From positions 496,001 to 560,000 of the forward strand of contig JANBVO010000005.1 of NCBI GenBank assembly GCA_030052745.1: a DNA stretch of 64,000 nucleotides. The letters run 5' to 3'. The first letter of the stretch is position 1. Every line of letters begins with the position of its first letter. The notes below the pieces were generated by a model. It saw only the letters and a program-made list of their open reading frames with translations. It was not told the DNA's origin and made no database searches. This DNA comes from Pleurostoma richardsiae (Eukaryota > Ascomycota > Sordariomycetes > Calosphaeriales > Pleurostomataceae). The position numbers and the translations under genes are program-made. Positions 1-10,793 of the stretch are shown here, one piece after another.

Positions 1-337
1 GGTGCCTGGAGGATAACTGTGAGAGAGAGGCAGGACGATTGCGAGCGTGATTCGAGCGATGTAGAGTATGGGCGCCCGGGAATGGGTCCCACGGTTTTTG
101 CCAGTGGGCGGTATCGTGGAGAGATCTCGAAGAATTTCTTATCACAAGACATTTTTTGGTGGGGTTTTGGGGAACCTGGGGCGGCAAGTGTGTGATGACT
201 CAGCAATAATATGTAGGCTCAGCCCCTGACTGTCAGTCAAGATTGAATATACATCGTAGGCATAATTTAGATCGCAGAGCAAGGTATTTCAAGCTTCCTA
301 AATCAACTAGTGCAAAGTTCTCATCAAAACGCATAGC
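1..337. other. Left-edge flank, no gene seen
   Basis: This is the 3' flank of the minus-strand gene that ends at 338. Only short open frames without coding character are present. I see no RNA gene or repeat here. Confidence 0.6.
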
Positions 338-2142
338 CTATGGCATCAGCCAGCCTCTGAGCCCCCATCCTGGTGGTGCAATGCCAGCGACTCCCACTGC
401 TTCGGGTGTCTCAATATGCTTAGACGTTGCAGATGGCTTCGTGACCGTTCTAGTGACCTCCCGTGTAACCGTTTCCGTATGCCCCCAGATCCGCGACATA
501 TGCGGCCAGCCCCGGTCTCTCAGCTGCTTCGGCAAGAGGATGTCAGAAGCACGATGACCGTCCACGACGACAGCATGAAACGACCAAAGCAAAAGCAACA
601 AACCGGCCAGCGGAAGGATGACATGAAGTATGAACCATCGGACCTTGCGGCTAGCGGAGCGGGCTTTGCGGAGCTTGCGCCTCCACACCTCTCGTCTTTG
701 GTCGGCAATGTAATCCTGCAGTGGTGTTCTCTCTGGAGAGCTGGCCATCTCCTTAATCAGACCCTGGTAGTAAATGCACTGTGCCTTCGCAATCCTCGAG
801 ATGCTCTCGCCGTGGGTGGCTCCGTGGGAACCTCCATCCTTTTTCTCCCCAATAGCAGTATGGCGCTTGAAGCTCGGCCACAGGGCGATCTGGACCCGCG
901 CCGTGTACTCCCTTGGTAGGATGAGATCCTTCACTTCTGGAGGAGCGCCTGCATTTGCGTCTTGGCCACGAGATGTCCCAGCGGGCGCGGTAACAGGTGT
1001 TGTGGCCTCCGTTTCGGCTTTCTGCTTATCCTCGGCTGCCTTCTTTGACACCTCATAGAAATCACCATCCCAATCCCAATCCTCCTGGTCCATATCTGGG
1101 GCAGCCCCGGGGCGCGGGAACTCGATACGGAAGATGGACGCTGACCGTCGCATAACGTTGGTGATGAATGCGGCTTCGGCGACTATGTTATGGATGTCCT
1201 GGTAGATACTTTTAGTCTGGCCCCACATGTGATTCCTGAAGACTTTGCCGATGCTATTGACAAGCGGTATGAAGAGCCTGGTGGTCTGCAGTGCAAGCTT
1301 GTCGACCTCGGACCAGAAGTTGGGAGGCAGTTCATCAGGACCAGGAAACATGGACCGCACAATTTCTGCCCGCTGGAAGGCTCGAGTATATCCTGTCAAC
1401 TGTCGTCAGTAAAGGCTGGAAACAACTGTACGGAGGAAAGTACTGTACCCTCATTCTCGACAAGCTCCATATCGTGGTAGTGTAAGAGTTTCTTCTGAGT
1501 GTCCGTGGCGCCGAAGAGAAGCTGGTTGAACACAGTCATTTCGAGTACCTTGGCGAAAACGCCACTCACTACACAACGGCGTTTGAGGCTGTCGCGTATT
1601 AGGTCGTCCCAACCACCTACGAGGGGATCTCCACGGGATATAAGCGACACATAGTCGATGAATTGCTGAGGAAGGTCTTCAAGCCATGGACTACCCTGAT
1701 TATCCGCCGGGTAGTCCACGTCAGTCTCAAAATAATGCTCTGCAAATCCTTCAACCCGCTCGTAGAGGTCAAGGAGCACGAGCTCAAACCAACTGTCCTT
1801 TGGCTCGACGTCATGTGGAGCCGTGAAGTTGAGACGTGTAGGCTCCAAACCCACCAGATCACGAATGAACTTGGTCTGGAAGTAGAGTGGAGTGCCGAAT
1901 GTCGATTTGGGTTGGTATCTGGGTTCCGCGACCCCGGTCAACCGCTCCCTCTCGAGCTGGTCTCTGTGAGGATCACGGAGCTTGTATTTGGGCAAAGGGG
2001 GGAGCACCGCACGATCGAATTCATCGGAGCGCGGTCTGCGACGATGAATATCGATACCGCTGTCGTAGTCGGTTCTCGCGTCGGATGAGGCCGCAGAGGC
2101 ATCGTCCCTATCCCTTCGGGAGGAAAACGGTTTGGATGTCAT
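338..2142 (-). CDS. Conserved-looking protein with one C-terminal membrane segment, function unknown
   Basis: Two minus-strand frames join through one intron at 1448-1393 (56 nt; donor GTACAG, branch CTGAC, acceptor GACAG), giving exons 2142-1449 and 1392-338 and 582 residues. The N-terminal half is hydrophilic and rich in Arg, Asp and Ser, followed by a mixed helical region. A strongly basic stretch (RRKLRKARSASRKVR) directly precedes a single hydrophobic segment at about residues 484-508. About 74 residues follow, including a Thr/Val-rich tract (TVTREVTRTVTKP). By the positive-inside rule the bulk of the protein should face the cytosol. I do not recognise the family. The start at 2142 is the first Met of the frame, but coding-like sequence further upstream (about 2240-2545) leaves open extra 5' exons. 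Confidence 0.6.
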
Positions 2143-3600
2143 CTCGGATGAGGATCGCGGATGGCACTGTAAGGAGGAGATGTAAGGGAAGAGAGACTAG
2201 GTCACGAGGCTCGCCCTTATTGAAGGTGATACCCCGTTTCCCGAGATTGAAAGTAATGGTCTGAGTGATGCCTTCGCTGATCACGAGCAAGAGGTAGTTG
2301 GGATCGTTCTCGCCTCGAAAGCCAACATGGGCCGCGTTCTTTAATATATGGCATGCCATAGTCTGCTTAATACCGTCTGAAGGGCTTGGCCTGCTTTGTC
2401 TGGATGAACGTAACCTACCTTGGGAGATGTAGCAGAATCTTTCCGTTTGCGCAGAGGAACAAAGGCGCAGCGCATTCGATCTGGACGTGATGCCACAATG
2501 ACAAAGATGACCTCGAGTTGAAAAAAGAATATTCGAAAGCATTCAGAGACCAGCGGAGGACTGAGCGGGGGAATTAAATGGAGAGCGAGGTGAAAATGCG
2601 AATGCAAGGAGGCAGCACAGCTATGACCCGGAACGGCGCCGCTGTGATATGCTGGGCATCCAATCTCAGGGGGACAGTCTAACTGTTACCGACAAGATTA
2701 CGCCACTGCTCACTCGAGCCCTTGCATGTTCTTTGATCTCTCTTACTCGACGAAATTCAAGTTGAACCGTCAAACTGTGAGAAGTTGCCTGGTAGAATGA
2801 TCGTGGCATCGCCATCTTAAATGACCATCAAGAACCATCTTCGATATCGGCAGGGCTCCTTACATAGACTGCACAATGTTGATTGAGAAATCAAAAGTCA
2901 ATGCTCATGCGGGGACCAAGCACGGCAGGCCGTTGCCATAAGAAAGGCAAACGGGGTAAAGGCAGCAGTGGGACAAGATGAGGTTCTCTACATTCAGTCT
3001 GGCAGTATTAGGTGTCGTTTCCTCACGCAGGCAGGAGAAAGAAGATGAGTTATGGCTATGGTACCGGAATGTACCTGCTACCTTCTGCAGGTCGAGAATC
3101 CGCTAAGGAGCCACAGAACGTGATTGGCTGAAATGTTTGTAGCCCCGTGTCAGGGCGGAGCCGGGGGTTCATCGACAGTCTCGAATTTTGGAAAGCGCCA
3201 GCCGTCGCTTTTGCGCTTCCAGACTAAACCGACGAACAACATCAAAATTTCTGTAACCAGCTCTCGACTTTGCCTGGCGCAATAGTCGCAACTTCACTTT
3301 CAGACGCGCGACTAGATCTCACCCCCCGGCTGCTCTCGATCCTCAGGGAAATCGATTCTCCGCGATTCCATCCTACGACCCTCGAGGCTCACAGACTCTT
3401 CCGCCTCCCCCCACACGGCCTTCGCTCCTTCCTACCTGTCGCAAGATCAACCGGTCCTGCCTCAAACCCTCCAACCAGCCTAAACAGCGAACGATCCTAA
3501 TTCCGCAACCCCTACGAGACCTTCGTCTCTCCTTGGTGATCAGGTCTACCCATCGAACAACATCCTCTCCCGCCATCATCATCAAGCCGCAGCCGAAGAC
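2143..3600. other. Divergent intergenic region between the gene at 338-2142 and eIF4E
   Basis: Next to the left gene, minus-strand frames at about 2240-2545 look partly coding (see findings). From about 3250 to 3600 the plus strand is pyrimidine-rich and is probably the promoter and 5' leader of eIF4E. No RNA gene or mobile element is recognised. Confidence 0.5.
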
Positions 3601-4485
3601 ATGTCAGAGCAGGTTGATCTCTCCACCATCCCCATCTCACCAAACGGTGAGAAGGGCGAGAATGGTGCCTCATCTGCCGCAGAGACCAAGTCTAACGAGC
3701 CCATTACCGTCTTCCACGATAAGGATAACTTCAACGTCAAGCACCCGCTGGCACATGACTGGACGCTGTGGTTCACGAAGCCCGCAAGCGGAAAGGTTAG
3801 CCTTGATTCCCCGGGCAAACTCTCCATAGTATTGGCATACTGACATTTTTCCCGCACCAGGGAGATGCGTGGAACGACCTGCTGAAGGAAGTCATCACAT
3901 TCAACTCAGTGGAGGAATTCTGGGGCATCTATGTATGTGATCCTTCCCCGCCCAGAGGAATACGTCCACTAATAGCAAGCTAACTTCGGCGTCAAGAACA
4001 ACATCGCCCCGGTCTCCGACCTCGCCCTCAAGTCCGACTACCACCTCTTCAAGGCGGGTGTGCGACCCGAGTGGGAGGACCCGCAGAACAAGCACGGTGG
4101 CAAGTGGTCATACAGCTTCAAGGACAAGCGGGGTGTCAACATCGACGAGCTGTGGCTGCACACGATGCTGGCCGCCATCGGCGAGACGCTCGAGGAGGAG
4201 GAGGACGGCGAGGTCATGGGCGTCGTGGTAAACGTGCGCAAGGCCTTCTACCGTATCGGCGTCTGGACGCGGACGGTTGGTAAGAGCATCCCGGGCCGCG
4301 GTGACGCTGACGTGGCTGGCGGCAAGGGCCGCTCGCCTGAGAAGGGCCGCGAGATCCTCATGGGCATCGGCCGCCGCTTCAAGGAGGTCCTCAAGCTCCC
4401 TCCCAATGAAGTTGTCGAGTTCTCCGGCCACACTGAGGCTGCCCATGCTGGTAGCACGCGTGCCAAGGCCAAGTTCACCGTCTAA
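3601..4485 (+). CDS. eIF4E: Eukaryotic translation initiation factor 4E (cap-binding protein)
   Basis: Three exons (3601-3795, 3861-3932, 3997-4485) encode 251 residues. Both introns are phase 0; the first has branch CTGAC at 3840-3844. eIF4E binds the m7G cap and recruits eIF4G to mRNA in the cytosol. Family hallmarks are clear: HPLAHDWTLWF near residues 51-61 (cap and eIF4G-face tryptophans), WNDLLKEV, FNSVEEFWGIYNNI, LKSDYHLFKAGVRPEWEDP, and GGKWSYSF. The C-terminal half continues without a break to a TAA. The N-terminal 40 residues are variable and probably disordered, as usual. The start is the only Met in frame before the conserved core, and a CT-rich leader precedes it. The assignment is secure. 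Confidence 0.96.
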
Positions 4486-5070
4486 GACTGAAGGAGTCCC
4501 AAAAGCGGTTGCTTTGGCAGGTGGTGCCGATAACCCCCGAACTGTGCGTATTGGTTCTTCAGGCGAAATGGCAGTTTTCATAGACTTTCTGCGAGGTTTT
4601 CCCCTTATCCCGAGATGAGAATGGCTGGCTGAGGCATGAATTGGGGGACAAACATGGCGAAAGAAGGAAACGGATATGCGTTTTGAGCTGAGAGCATATC
4701 ATACCTTAGGCCTCAAGAGCATTATCTGAGCCTGCGGCATGGCTTGCTTATATTTAGATGGCTTTTGCGCAGTTTTAACATCCTTGTTGCCGCTGCGAGG
4801 GTATCCGCTGCGATCGGCGGAGGTGGTCTTAGATATCCTGAATGGACGTCTTACGAAGTGTTAAGGCAACGCTACCTCACCGGTTTTTGACAGTTCCTCC
4901 TGTGAGAATATGTCCATGTCTGTTACGAACAGCAAAGTCTATTGGAATGTGATCTGACGGTGGTATACACTCTATATGCAAGGCGGTATGGTATGTACAG
5001 ACGGGGAGATGCACAGGTACGCACTCACACCACCCGGTTCCTATTCTCCTTCGTCCTTTCTCCCGGGCGC
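4486..5070. other. Convergent intergenic region, 3' ends of eIF4E and the ACSF3-like gene
   Basis: Presumed 3' UTRs of two converging genes. No additional gene or repeat is seen. Confidence 0.6.
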
Positions 5071-7081
5071 TCACATCTCATCCCCGCTGAAGTCGTCGAC
5101 GAAGACCGCCTTGACCAGCAGCTTCTTGTTGATCTTGCCCATGGCGTTGCGCGGAATGTGGTCGACGACGCGCATCACCTGCGGGATCTTGTAGTTGGCC
5201 AGCCGCGGCTTGAGCGCGCGGCGCATGTCCATGGGCGACCACCGCCCGCCCGTCTTGGCCAGGTGCTCCGGGTCGAGGACCACCACGGCGCCGACCTTCT
5301 GGCCCCACTTGCCCGAGGGCACGGCCACGACGGCCGCCTCGGCGACCTGCGGCAGCGAGAGCAGCTCGCGCTCCACCTCCAGCGCCGACACCTTCTCGCC
5401 GCCGGACTTGATGATGTCGGCGCTCTTGCGCCCCAGGATGAAGTACATCGTTCCGCCCTGGCCCCGCGTCCAGTCCTGACTGGGCCGGGCGCTCTCGCCC
5501 GCGCCGGCGACGGGCCGCCGCACCGCCACGTCGCCCGTCTTGAACCACTTTCCGCCGCCGTCGCCGCCATCGACGAACTCGGCGGCCGTGGCCTGCGGGT
5601 TCCGCCAGTACTCCCTGAAGATGGTGGGGCCGCGCAGCTGGATCTCGCCGGCGCGCTCGCGGCCGGTGGCGGGGTCGCACTCCTCGCCCGGCAGGACGAC
5701 CGCGCCGGTGTCGACGTCGACGAGACGCGCCTCCACGCTGGGCAGGGGCCAGCCGACGCTGCCGTCGACGCGGTCGGCGGGATCGAGCCCGCAGCTCAGC
5801 GCCATGCCGACCTCGGTCATGCCGTAGCGCTCGAGCAGCACGTTGCCCCTGCTGAGTAGCGACCAGGCCTTCTTGATGGGCGCGGGCAGCGCCGCGGACC
5901 CGGAGATGCCGAGGCGCAGGTTCTCGGGGGAGATGGCCTCGCGCGCGGGCTCCTGCAGTCCCGAGGGCAGGGTCTTGTGCGTGGCCAGCAGGCGGCTATA
6001 GACCTGGGGGACGACGGTGAAGAAGGTCACCTTCTCCGGCTTGTTGTCGCTGCCCGGCACGAAAGGGGCGGCGAGGCGCCGCCATACGGCATCGGGGTTG
6101 AAGGGGAACATGAACTCGACGGATGAGCCGGCGAACAGGGGTGTGAAGATGGCGTTGACGGTGCCGTGGATGTGGTGCAACGGCAGCACGTGCAGGAGGT
6201 GGTCGGACGGCGAGTACTCCCATGCGTGGAGCAGGGAGCGTGCTTGCGCCGTCAGTACGGAGTTGGGTATGAGAACTCCTTTCTGCAAATCCAAGTCAGT
6301 AGGACGTCCATTTACCGAACTTCTAAAGCACAGGGTTAGCGTACCGGCCTGTTGGTGGTCCCGGAGGTGTAGAGCATCATGCCAGCGGCGCCCTCGTCGC
6401 CGTCCAACGTGACTTGCTCATGCGGAGCGCTGGCAATGTGCTTGGGAAGCTCGACAAAAGTGGGCTTGGAAACCAAATCTGTCGCAAGAACACTTTGGGC
6501 ATTTTTGGTGAACTTTGCGGAGGATAGCAGGAGTGACGCCTCGCTTTGGTCCAGAATGTACTGAAGCTCCGGCGTGGGGAAGGCCGGCGACAGGGGCACG
6601 GCAATTCCCCTCGCGGCCAAGATTGCCAGCCATGTTACTAGAGGACAGATGTCAGCTCGCGCTGTCTACGGGTGCATACTGGGTCTCATTTTCCGGAGGT
6701 CTCTTGTCGAAGGAGAAACCCTTCGGCTCAGCTCGGCTTACCTACATAGTCGTAGCTGTTCTCGACTAAGAACGCGACGCGCTCGCCGTTGAGGTCGTCC
6801 TTCCCGGCGGCTTCATACAGCCTATTTCTCGCTCTGGACACATCGCCAAGCAGCCCTCCGTACTTGAACCTTCGGCCGGACAACGAATGGACCACCGCCG
6901 TGGAGTTCGGGTCATGCTTGGCTATCGCCTCGAAGACGGGCAGTTTGGGAAGCGTAGAGGCCATCCTGACAAGGGACACGCCGCTTCGGGAATGAGAGAC
7001 GAGCTGAGCGAGCAGAGACCGGGAGAGCGAGGTGGCTGTTCTTCCAGCAGACCGCCACGTATTAAAGGTAGGAAAAGACAT
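5071..7081 (-). CDS. Mitochondrial malonyl-CoA synthetase-like acyl-CoA synthetase (ACSF3 type)
   Basis: Exons 7081-6742, 6637-6345 and 6282-5071 give 614 residues. Introns are phase 1 (donor GTAAGC) and phase 0 (donor GTACGC, branch CTGAC). This is an adenylate-forming enzyme (AMP-binding family): the P-loop motif YTSGTTNRPKGV spans the second intron at about residues 203-214, ERYGMTE lies near residue 358, GRKSADIIKSGGEKVSA is the hinge/A8 region, and NAMGKINKK near the C terminus carries the A10 lysine. The closest family I recognise is ACSF3, which makes malonyl-CoA from malonate for mitochondrial fatty acid synthesis. The first 45 residues are rich in Arg/Ser with almost no acids (WRSAGRTATSLSRSLLAQLV), which fits a mitochondrial presequence. 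There is no C-terminal PTS1. Asn replaces the usual Gly in SGTTGRPKG. A related peroxisomal synthetase is the main alternative. Confidence 0.87.
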
Positions 7082-7729
7082 AAGGAAGAAGAAGGAAGGA
7101 AGAGGGGGCTAGAAGTAGGAGGAGTAAATAGTACAGTAGTATTACAGTGATCTACATGCAGGGTAGAGACGCCACCGGTTCGGGGTCCATGCCAGGCTTG
7201 GCCCTGGCTTAGCTGCTTCAACCGCTTTAGGGCTCTCTAGGCTCCGGTAGAGTGCATGCAGGGGAGCTTGCGTACCGCAATGTGCGAAAGTCGGCAGTGT
7301 GGGGGTGCAAGTGCGCGAGAATAATGATCGGGTTGAGTCCGGCGGCCGGGATAAAAGCGTCGTTCAGCGACGGCAAAGAGACCGAAAAAGCTCACCTACG
7401 TCCCGCTCAATTGGCGCCCGTGATTGGCCCGAACCTCTCAGCGGTCCAGCACCTCCGAGGCCCTGACATGCATGTCATCATCCATTGCAGCGCTGGATCG
7501 TCGGCCCTAAAAGTGTTGAAGATACAGCACCTTAGCAAGGTGCATCAAATACGTCAAAGCCATTCAGTGCTTCCATTCGCTGCTGTACATATCATATCAA
7601 CTCTCCGCGGTTTCCAGATATACGAGCGAAAAAAAGGCAGGAAAGAAAAGAAGGAAGAAGAGGAAGAAGAAGCAAAGGCAGAGTCCTTTCTGCATCGTCG
7701 GCTGAGAGACACCCCAACCGAACCTCCGC
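7082..7729. promoter_or_regulatory. Shared divergent promoter of the ACSF3-like and BolA genes
   Basis: 648 bp separate the two start codons, which point away from each other, so both promoters must lie here. A purine-rich tract (about 7625-7680) precedes the BolA start. A plus-strand open frame from 7252 runs through the region into the BolA exon in another frame and has no coding character. Confidence 0.5.
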
Positions 7730-8204
7730 ATGCTGCGCCGATTTGCCCTCGGACTCCCGAGCGCTCGGCGCACCCTGTCCAGAATGGCCTCCACTTCCAG
7801 CAGCACGCCGATGGAGGACGCCATACGTGACAAGGTCAGTCCGACCCTGCCCGACCAGCACCCTCCCCCTTTTCCCACTCTCCAACTCGTTCCACCCGGC
7901 TGACCTCGGAGTGCGCATCCAGATCACGACGACGCTGAACCCATCGCGCCTCGAGATCTACAACGACTCGCACCTGCACGCGCACCACAAGGCCATGGCG
8001 GGCAGCACCTCGCGCGAGACGCACTTCCGGCTCGTCATCGCCTCCGAGGCCTTCCGCGACAAGCGGCAGCCCGCCCGGCACCGTATGGTCTACACCCTGC
8101 TGCAGGAGGAGATGGCTCGGGACGGCGGCATACACGCGCTTCAGCTGCGGACGATGACGCCGGAGGAGGCAGAGAAGCAGGCGAAGGAGGCCGCCGCGGA
8201 GTAG
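7730..8204 (+). CDS. BolA family protein, probably mitochondrial (Uvi31/Bol1 type)
   Basis: Two exons, 7730-7834 and 7923-8204, joined in phase 0 (donor GTCAGT, branch CTGAC, acceptor TCCAG), encode 128 residues. Exon 1 is a short Arg/Leu/Ser leader (MLRRFALGLPSARRTLSRMA) typical of mitochondrial import. Exon 2 carries the BolA fold signature: LNPSRLEIYNDSHLHAHHK, then ETHFRLVIASEAF, then RHRMVYTLLQEEM. BolA proteins pair with monothiol glutaredoxins and help deliver Fe-S clusters; mitochondrial members support lipoyl synthase and related clients. A second in-frame Met at residue 19 could give a non-mitochondrial form. The family is certain; the exact paralogue is inferred. Confidence 0.93.
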
Positions 8205-8612
8205 CATTAGACAGTGCAAGCTGGCTGGCTGCTGTCGCTGAGGACCGTGATGAATCAGCGAGATCAGACGTTGGCTCTCGCGAGCATCTGCTTTCCTCTG
8301 GCAGGGTGATGTGGGCACCGTAAGAGGGGTGCATGTATGGATACGCACGTATTTACGTTATTATGTACGATGGAATAATGGGCGCCAGCTCACAAGACGA
8401 TGGTTGATACCCCCATAGACTGATCACATTAAGCCCTCAAGGAGCAAGCTTTAGAAGTACATGTATCTTCTTGTGTTAAACCCTGCCTCAATACACCTTT
8501 CACACAAGGTGACCTTTTGAGGCTCTCTGAATCATAGTAAACATTGGGTATCTGCAGAGGCTCATCGAGAAGCCCTCATCGTCAAGTACTCACACAGTAA
8601 CATGCCGTCCTA
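8205..8612. other. Convergent intergenic region after BolA
   Basis: Holds the 3' flanks of two converging genes. Nothing else is recognised. Confidence 0.6.
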
Positions 8613-10793
8613 TCACTCACTACCTTTCCCATAGCTGCTCGACACAATGGAGCTCGCCGGCGTCGCCGACCCTCGCCGCCGCCGTTCTAGGAACTTCTGG
8701 AACCGGCGACTTCTTGCATCAGGATCCTCATCCTTGCGCCGCGACTTAGTCTTACTCTTCCGCTCAGGACCCTCGATTTTGCGCCGTGATTTAGTGCTGC
8801 TCGTCCGCGAGACGACGCTCGCTAGCGGGGAATTGGCAGGCAGAGACGGAGGGCGGGCCGCGTCGGCGGGCGAAGAGATGACTGACTTCCGCGGCAAGGG
8901 CGGCGGTGCCATTTTCGTCTTCAAAACTGTCTGAGGAATCCTCTGTGTCCTGTCGACAGAAGGCTGGGTAAGTCGAGGCGATACTATCGGAGGCTGGGTC
9001 ACGATAGTTCCGACGTCTTGTGTTGCAGCAACCTCTGTAACCTCGTCCGAGGCATTCTTCTCCTCAAAGCTGTCGCTCCCAACATGAATCGACGTAGAAC
9101 TGTGCAGTCTCGGAGAACCAGACACTTTCTCGACGTTCCCATCAGCTTTCTCAGGAGCTTGCGTGGTATCTTCTCCCCCCGACTCCTGAAGGGGTTGGGA
9201 CTCCTCCAACGCGGGACTTATTGCTTCCCGTCCTGTCAGCTGAGCTTCTGCGAGCAAGGTACGCTTCTCTTGAGAGTCATAGGCAGTAGAGACCTGTTCC
9301 GGGTATGTCTTGAGGATCCCTTCAAGGTTGTGTCGGGTCACAATTCCCTTGGTGTATTGAGGCTTGTCCACGGTTTCGTTGTACCACTCAACAGCACTTA
9401 ACGGCTGATTATCTTCGTCTAAGTTCTCGACATATCTTATATAATTCGTGAAAGCGCGGATAAAGTCATCATAGAGGAAGGATGATAGCCATCGACGTCG
9501 TTGCAAGTATTCAAGGTAAACGCAGGCCCTGACGTAATTTTTGAGGTTTCCCTCATACTTCTCATACGTTCTCATATAGGCACTGTACGGGTGGTGCGTG
9601 AACGTCTCCGGTGAGAGCAAGACCTCATGACTGCCAGAAGTGACCTGGCTTCCGTCGTTCGCTGCCTCTTCCGCAGCACCCTTGGCGAGCTGATCCCTAC
9701 TCGGAGTCGCTCCCTGGCCAGCTCCAGACATATCCGGGAGCGCAGGGGGATTGGTCTGAATACCTGGTACGCTAAGTGCGTCTCCATTTGTTTCTTGAGA
9801 TTTCTCCTGAGAATCCTGGGAGTCAACAAACATCGGCCCGGTTGACTGTTGACTAGTGTTCTCCTGGCTTTTCCCCGCAAGAAAAGATGGCGTCGACGTC
9901 AATGAGTTTGAACTCCGTAACTCGGGAACTGGTGCTGTGGGTTGCTGGCTAGCACGTTCCTGGCTAACCCCAGCAAGAAACGAGGGCGTTGAGGTCGAGG
10001 TATTCGAACTCTTCGAACCGAGGTGCAGTGATGTTCGCTCCAACTCGGAGGTTTCCTTGAAGAGTCCTGCAGCACGCTCTGGAGCCGGAGGGCTGCTGTT
10101 GCGAATGATCGATTTCTCGAGTCGGATGCGTTTTGCCGGAGGTCGCTCTGGGCTGCTTGCACTGTTGTAGGTGCACGGTATAACAGGGACCTGGGCGGAT
10201 GGTGGAGTAGGCTGCGGAACTCTAGAGAACGGTGCCGCCTTATTCACGGGTATCGGAGCATCTGGAAGTGCCAGAGGGACCTCTAACTCAAGCTCTCCAT
10301 CACCGTCTTCGGCAGGGCTCGAGGGGAAGTCGTTCAGAAAGAGTGCCTTCGTGACGGGTTGCTTGCCTCGTGACAGAGGGAGGCGTGGTGGCGCCTGTTT
10401 GGAGGGCTCAATAGCAGCAGCACTTGTATGTGACGGCCGTGGTGATGGTGACCAAGATATCTGCGAAGAGGGCTGAGAGTCCGATCGAGTTGGAGAGTCG
10501 TCTGCTTGAGGTGCTGCCGAGAGGCGCTGCGCTCCACTAGCAGGACTTTGCGATGACGGTGATGACAACGGCACTGGGGAAGGAGCGGCACGTTTGCGCG
10601 AATGGAAAGTTTTCAAGTCCTGAAGGACCCTGTTTGGCACATTCATGAGCCCGTATGCGCCTTGCCGCAGGTTCTCTGCCCAAGCTTCGTCACGCTCGAG
10701 AAGGGCGCCTTGGTCAGCCGGGATACGCACATATCGGCGGCTGATGAGTCTCTCGGCAGTCAGCCAAGACTCTGGCTCGTCGGAGGGAGACAT
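8613..10793 (-). CDS. Large mostly disordered protein with one folded block, function unknown
   Basis: A single 726-codon frame. The Met at 10793 has a good context (GCCATGT). The first 70 residues look structured (WLTAERLISRRYVRIP, WAENLRQGAYGLMNVP). A long Ser/Pro/Gln-rich disordered region follows, with two near-identical pieces (TSTSTPSFLAGVSQE and LTSTPSFLAGKSQE). A compact aromatic-rich block at about 400-500 (HHPYSAYMRTYEKYEG, WLSSFLYDDFIRAF, NYIRYVENL) is probably alpha-helical. The tail is very basic (KSRRKIEGPERKSKTKSRRK, RSRRFQKFLERRRR). Disorder, basic tail and short folded modules suggest a nuclear or chromatin-associated protein, but this is inference and I do not recognise the family. 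Upstream frames at 10760-11250 may contain additional 5' exons. Confidence 0.7.
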   Translation of the reverse strand: MSPSDEPESWLTAERLISRRYVRIPADQGALLERDEAWAENLRQGAYGLMNVPNRVLQDLKTFHSRKRAAPSPVPLSSPSSQSPASGAQRLSAAPQADDSPTRSDSQPSSQISWSPSPRPSHTSAAAIEPSKQAPPRLPLSRGKQPVTKALFLNDFPSSPAEDGDGELELEVPLALPDAPIPVNKAAPFSRVPQPTPPSAQVPVIPCTYNSASSPERPPAKRIRLEKSIIRNSSPPAPERAAGLFKETSELERTSLHLGSKSSNTSTSTPSFLAGVSQERASQQPTAPVPELRSSNSLTSTPSFLAGKSQENTSQQSTGPMFVDSQDSQEKSQETNGDALSVPGIQTNPPALPDMSGAGQGATPSRDQLAKGAAEEAANDGSQVTSGSHEVLLSPETFTHHPYSAYMRTYEKYEGNLKNYVRACVYLEYLQRRRWLSSFLYDDFIRAFTNYIRYVENLDEDNQPLSAVEWYNETVDKPQYTKGIVTRHNLEGILKTYPEQVSTAYDSQEKRTLLAEAQLTGREAISPALEESQPLQESGGEDTTQAPEKADGNVEKVSGSPRLHSSTSIHVGSDSFEEKNASDEVTEVAATQDVGTIVTQPPIVSPRLTQPSVDRTQRIPQTVLKTKMAPPPLPRKSVISSPADAARPPSLPANSPLASVVSRTSSTKSRRKIEGPERKSKTKSRRKDEDPDARSRRFQKFLERRRRGSATPASSIVSSSYGKGSE

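Noticed and set aside
4942-5859. Plus-strand 305-codon open frame
   Set aside because: Antisense to the last exon of the acyl-CoA synthetase; a by-product of its GC-rich third positions, with Arg/Ala/His-rich nonsense sequence.
7252-7830. Plus-strand 192-codon frame before and into BolA
   Set aside because: Runs in a different phase from the BolA presequence and has low-complexity Lys/Glu content; promoter sequence.
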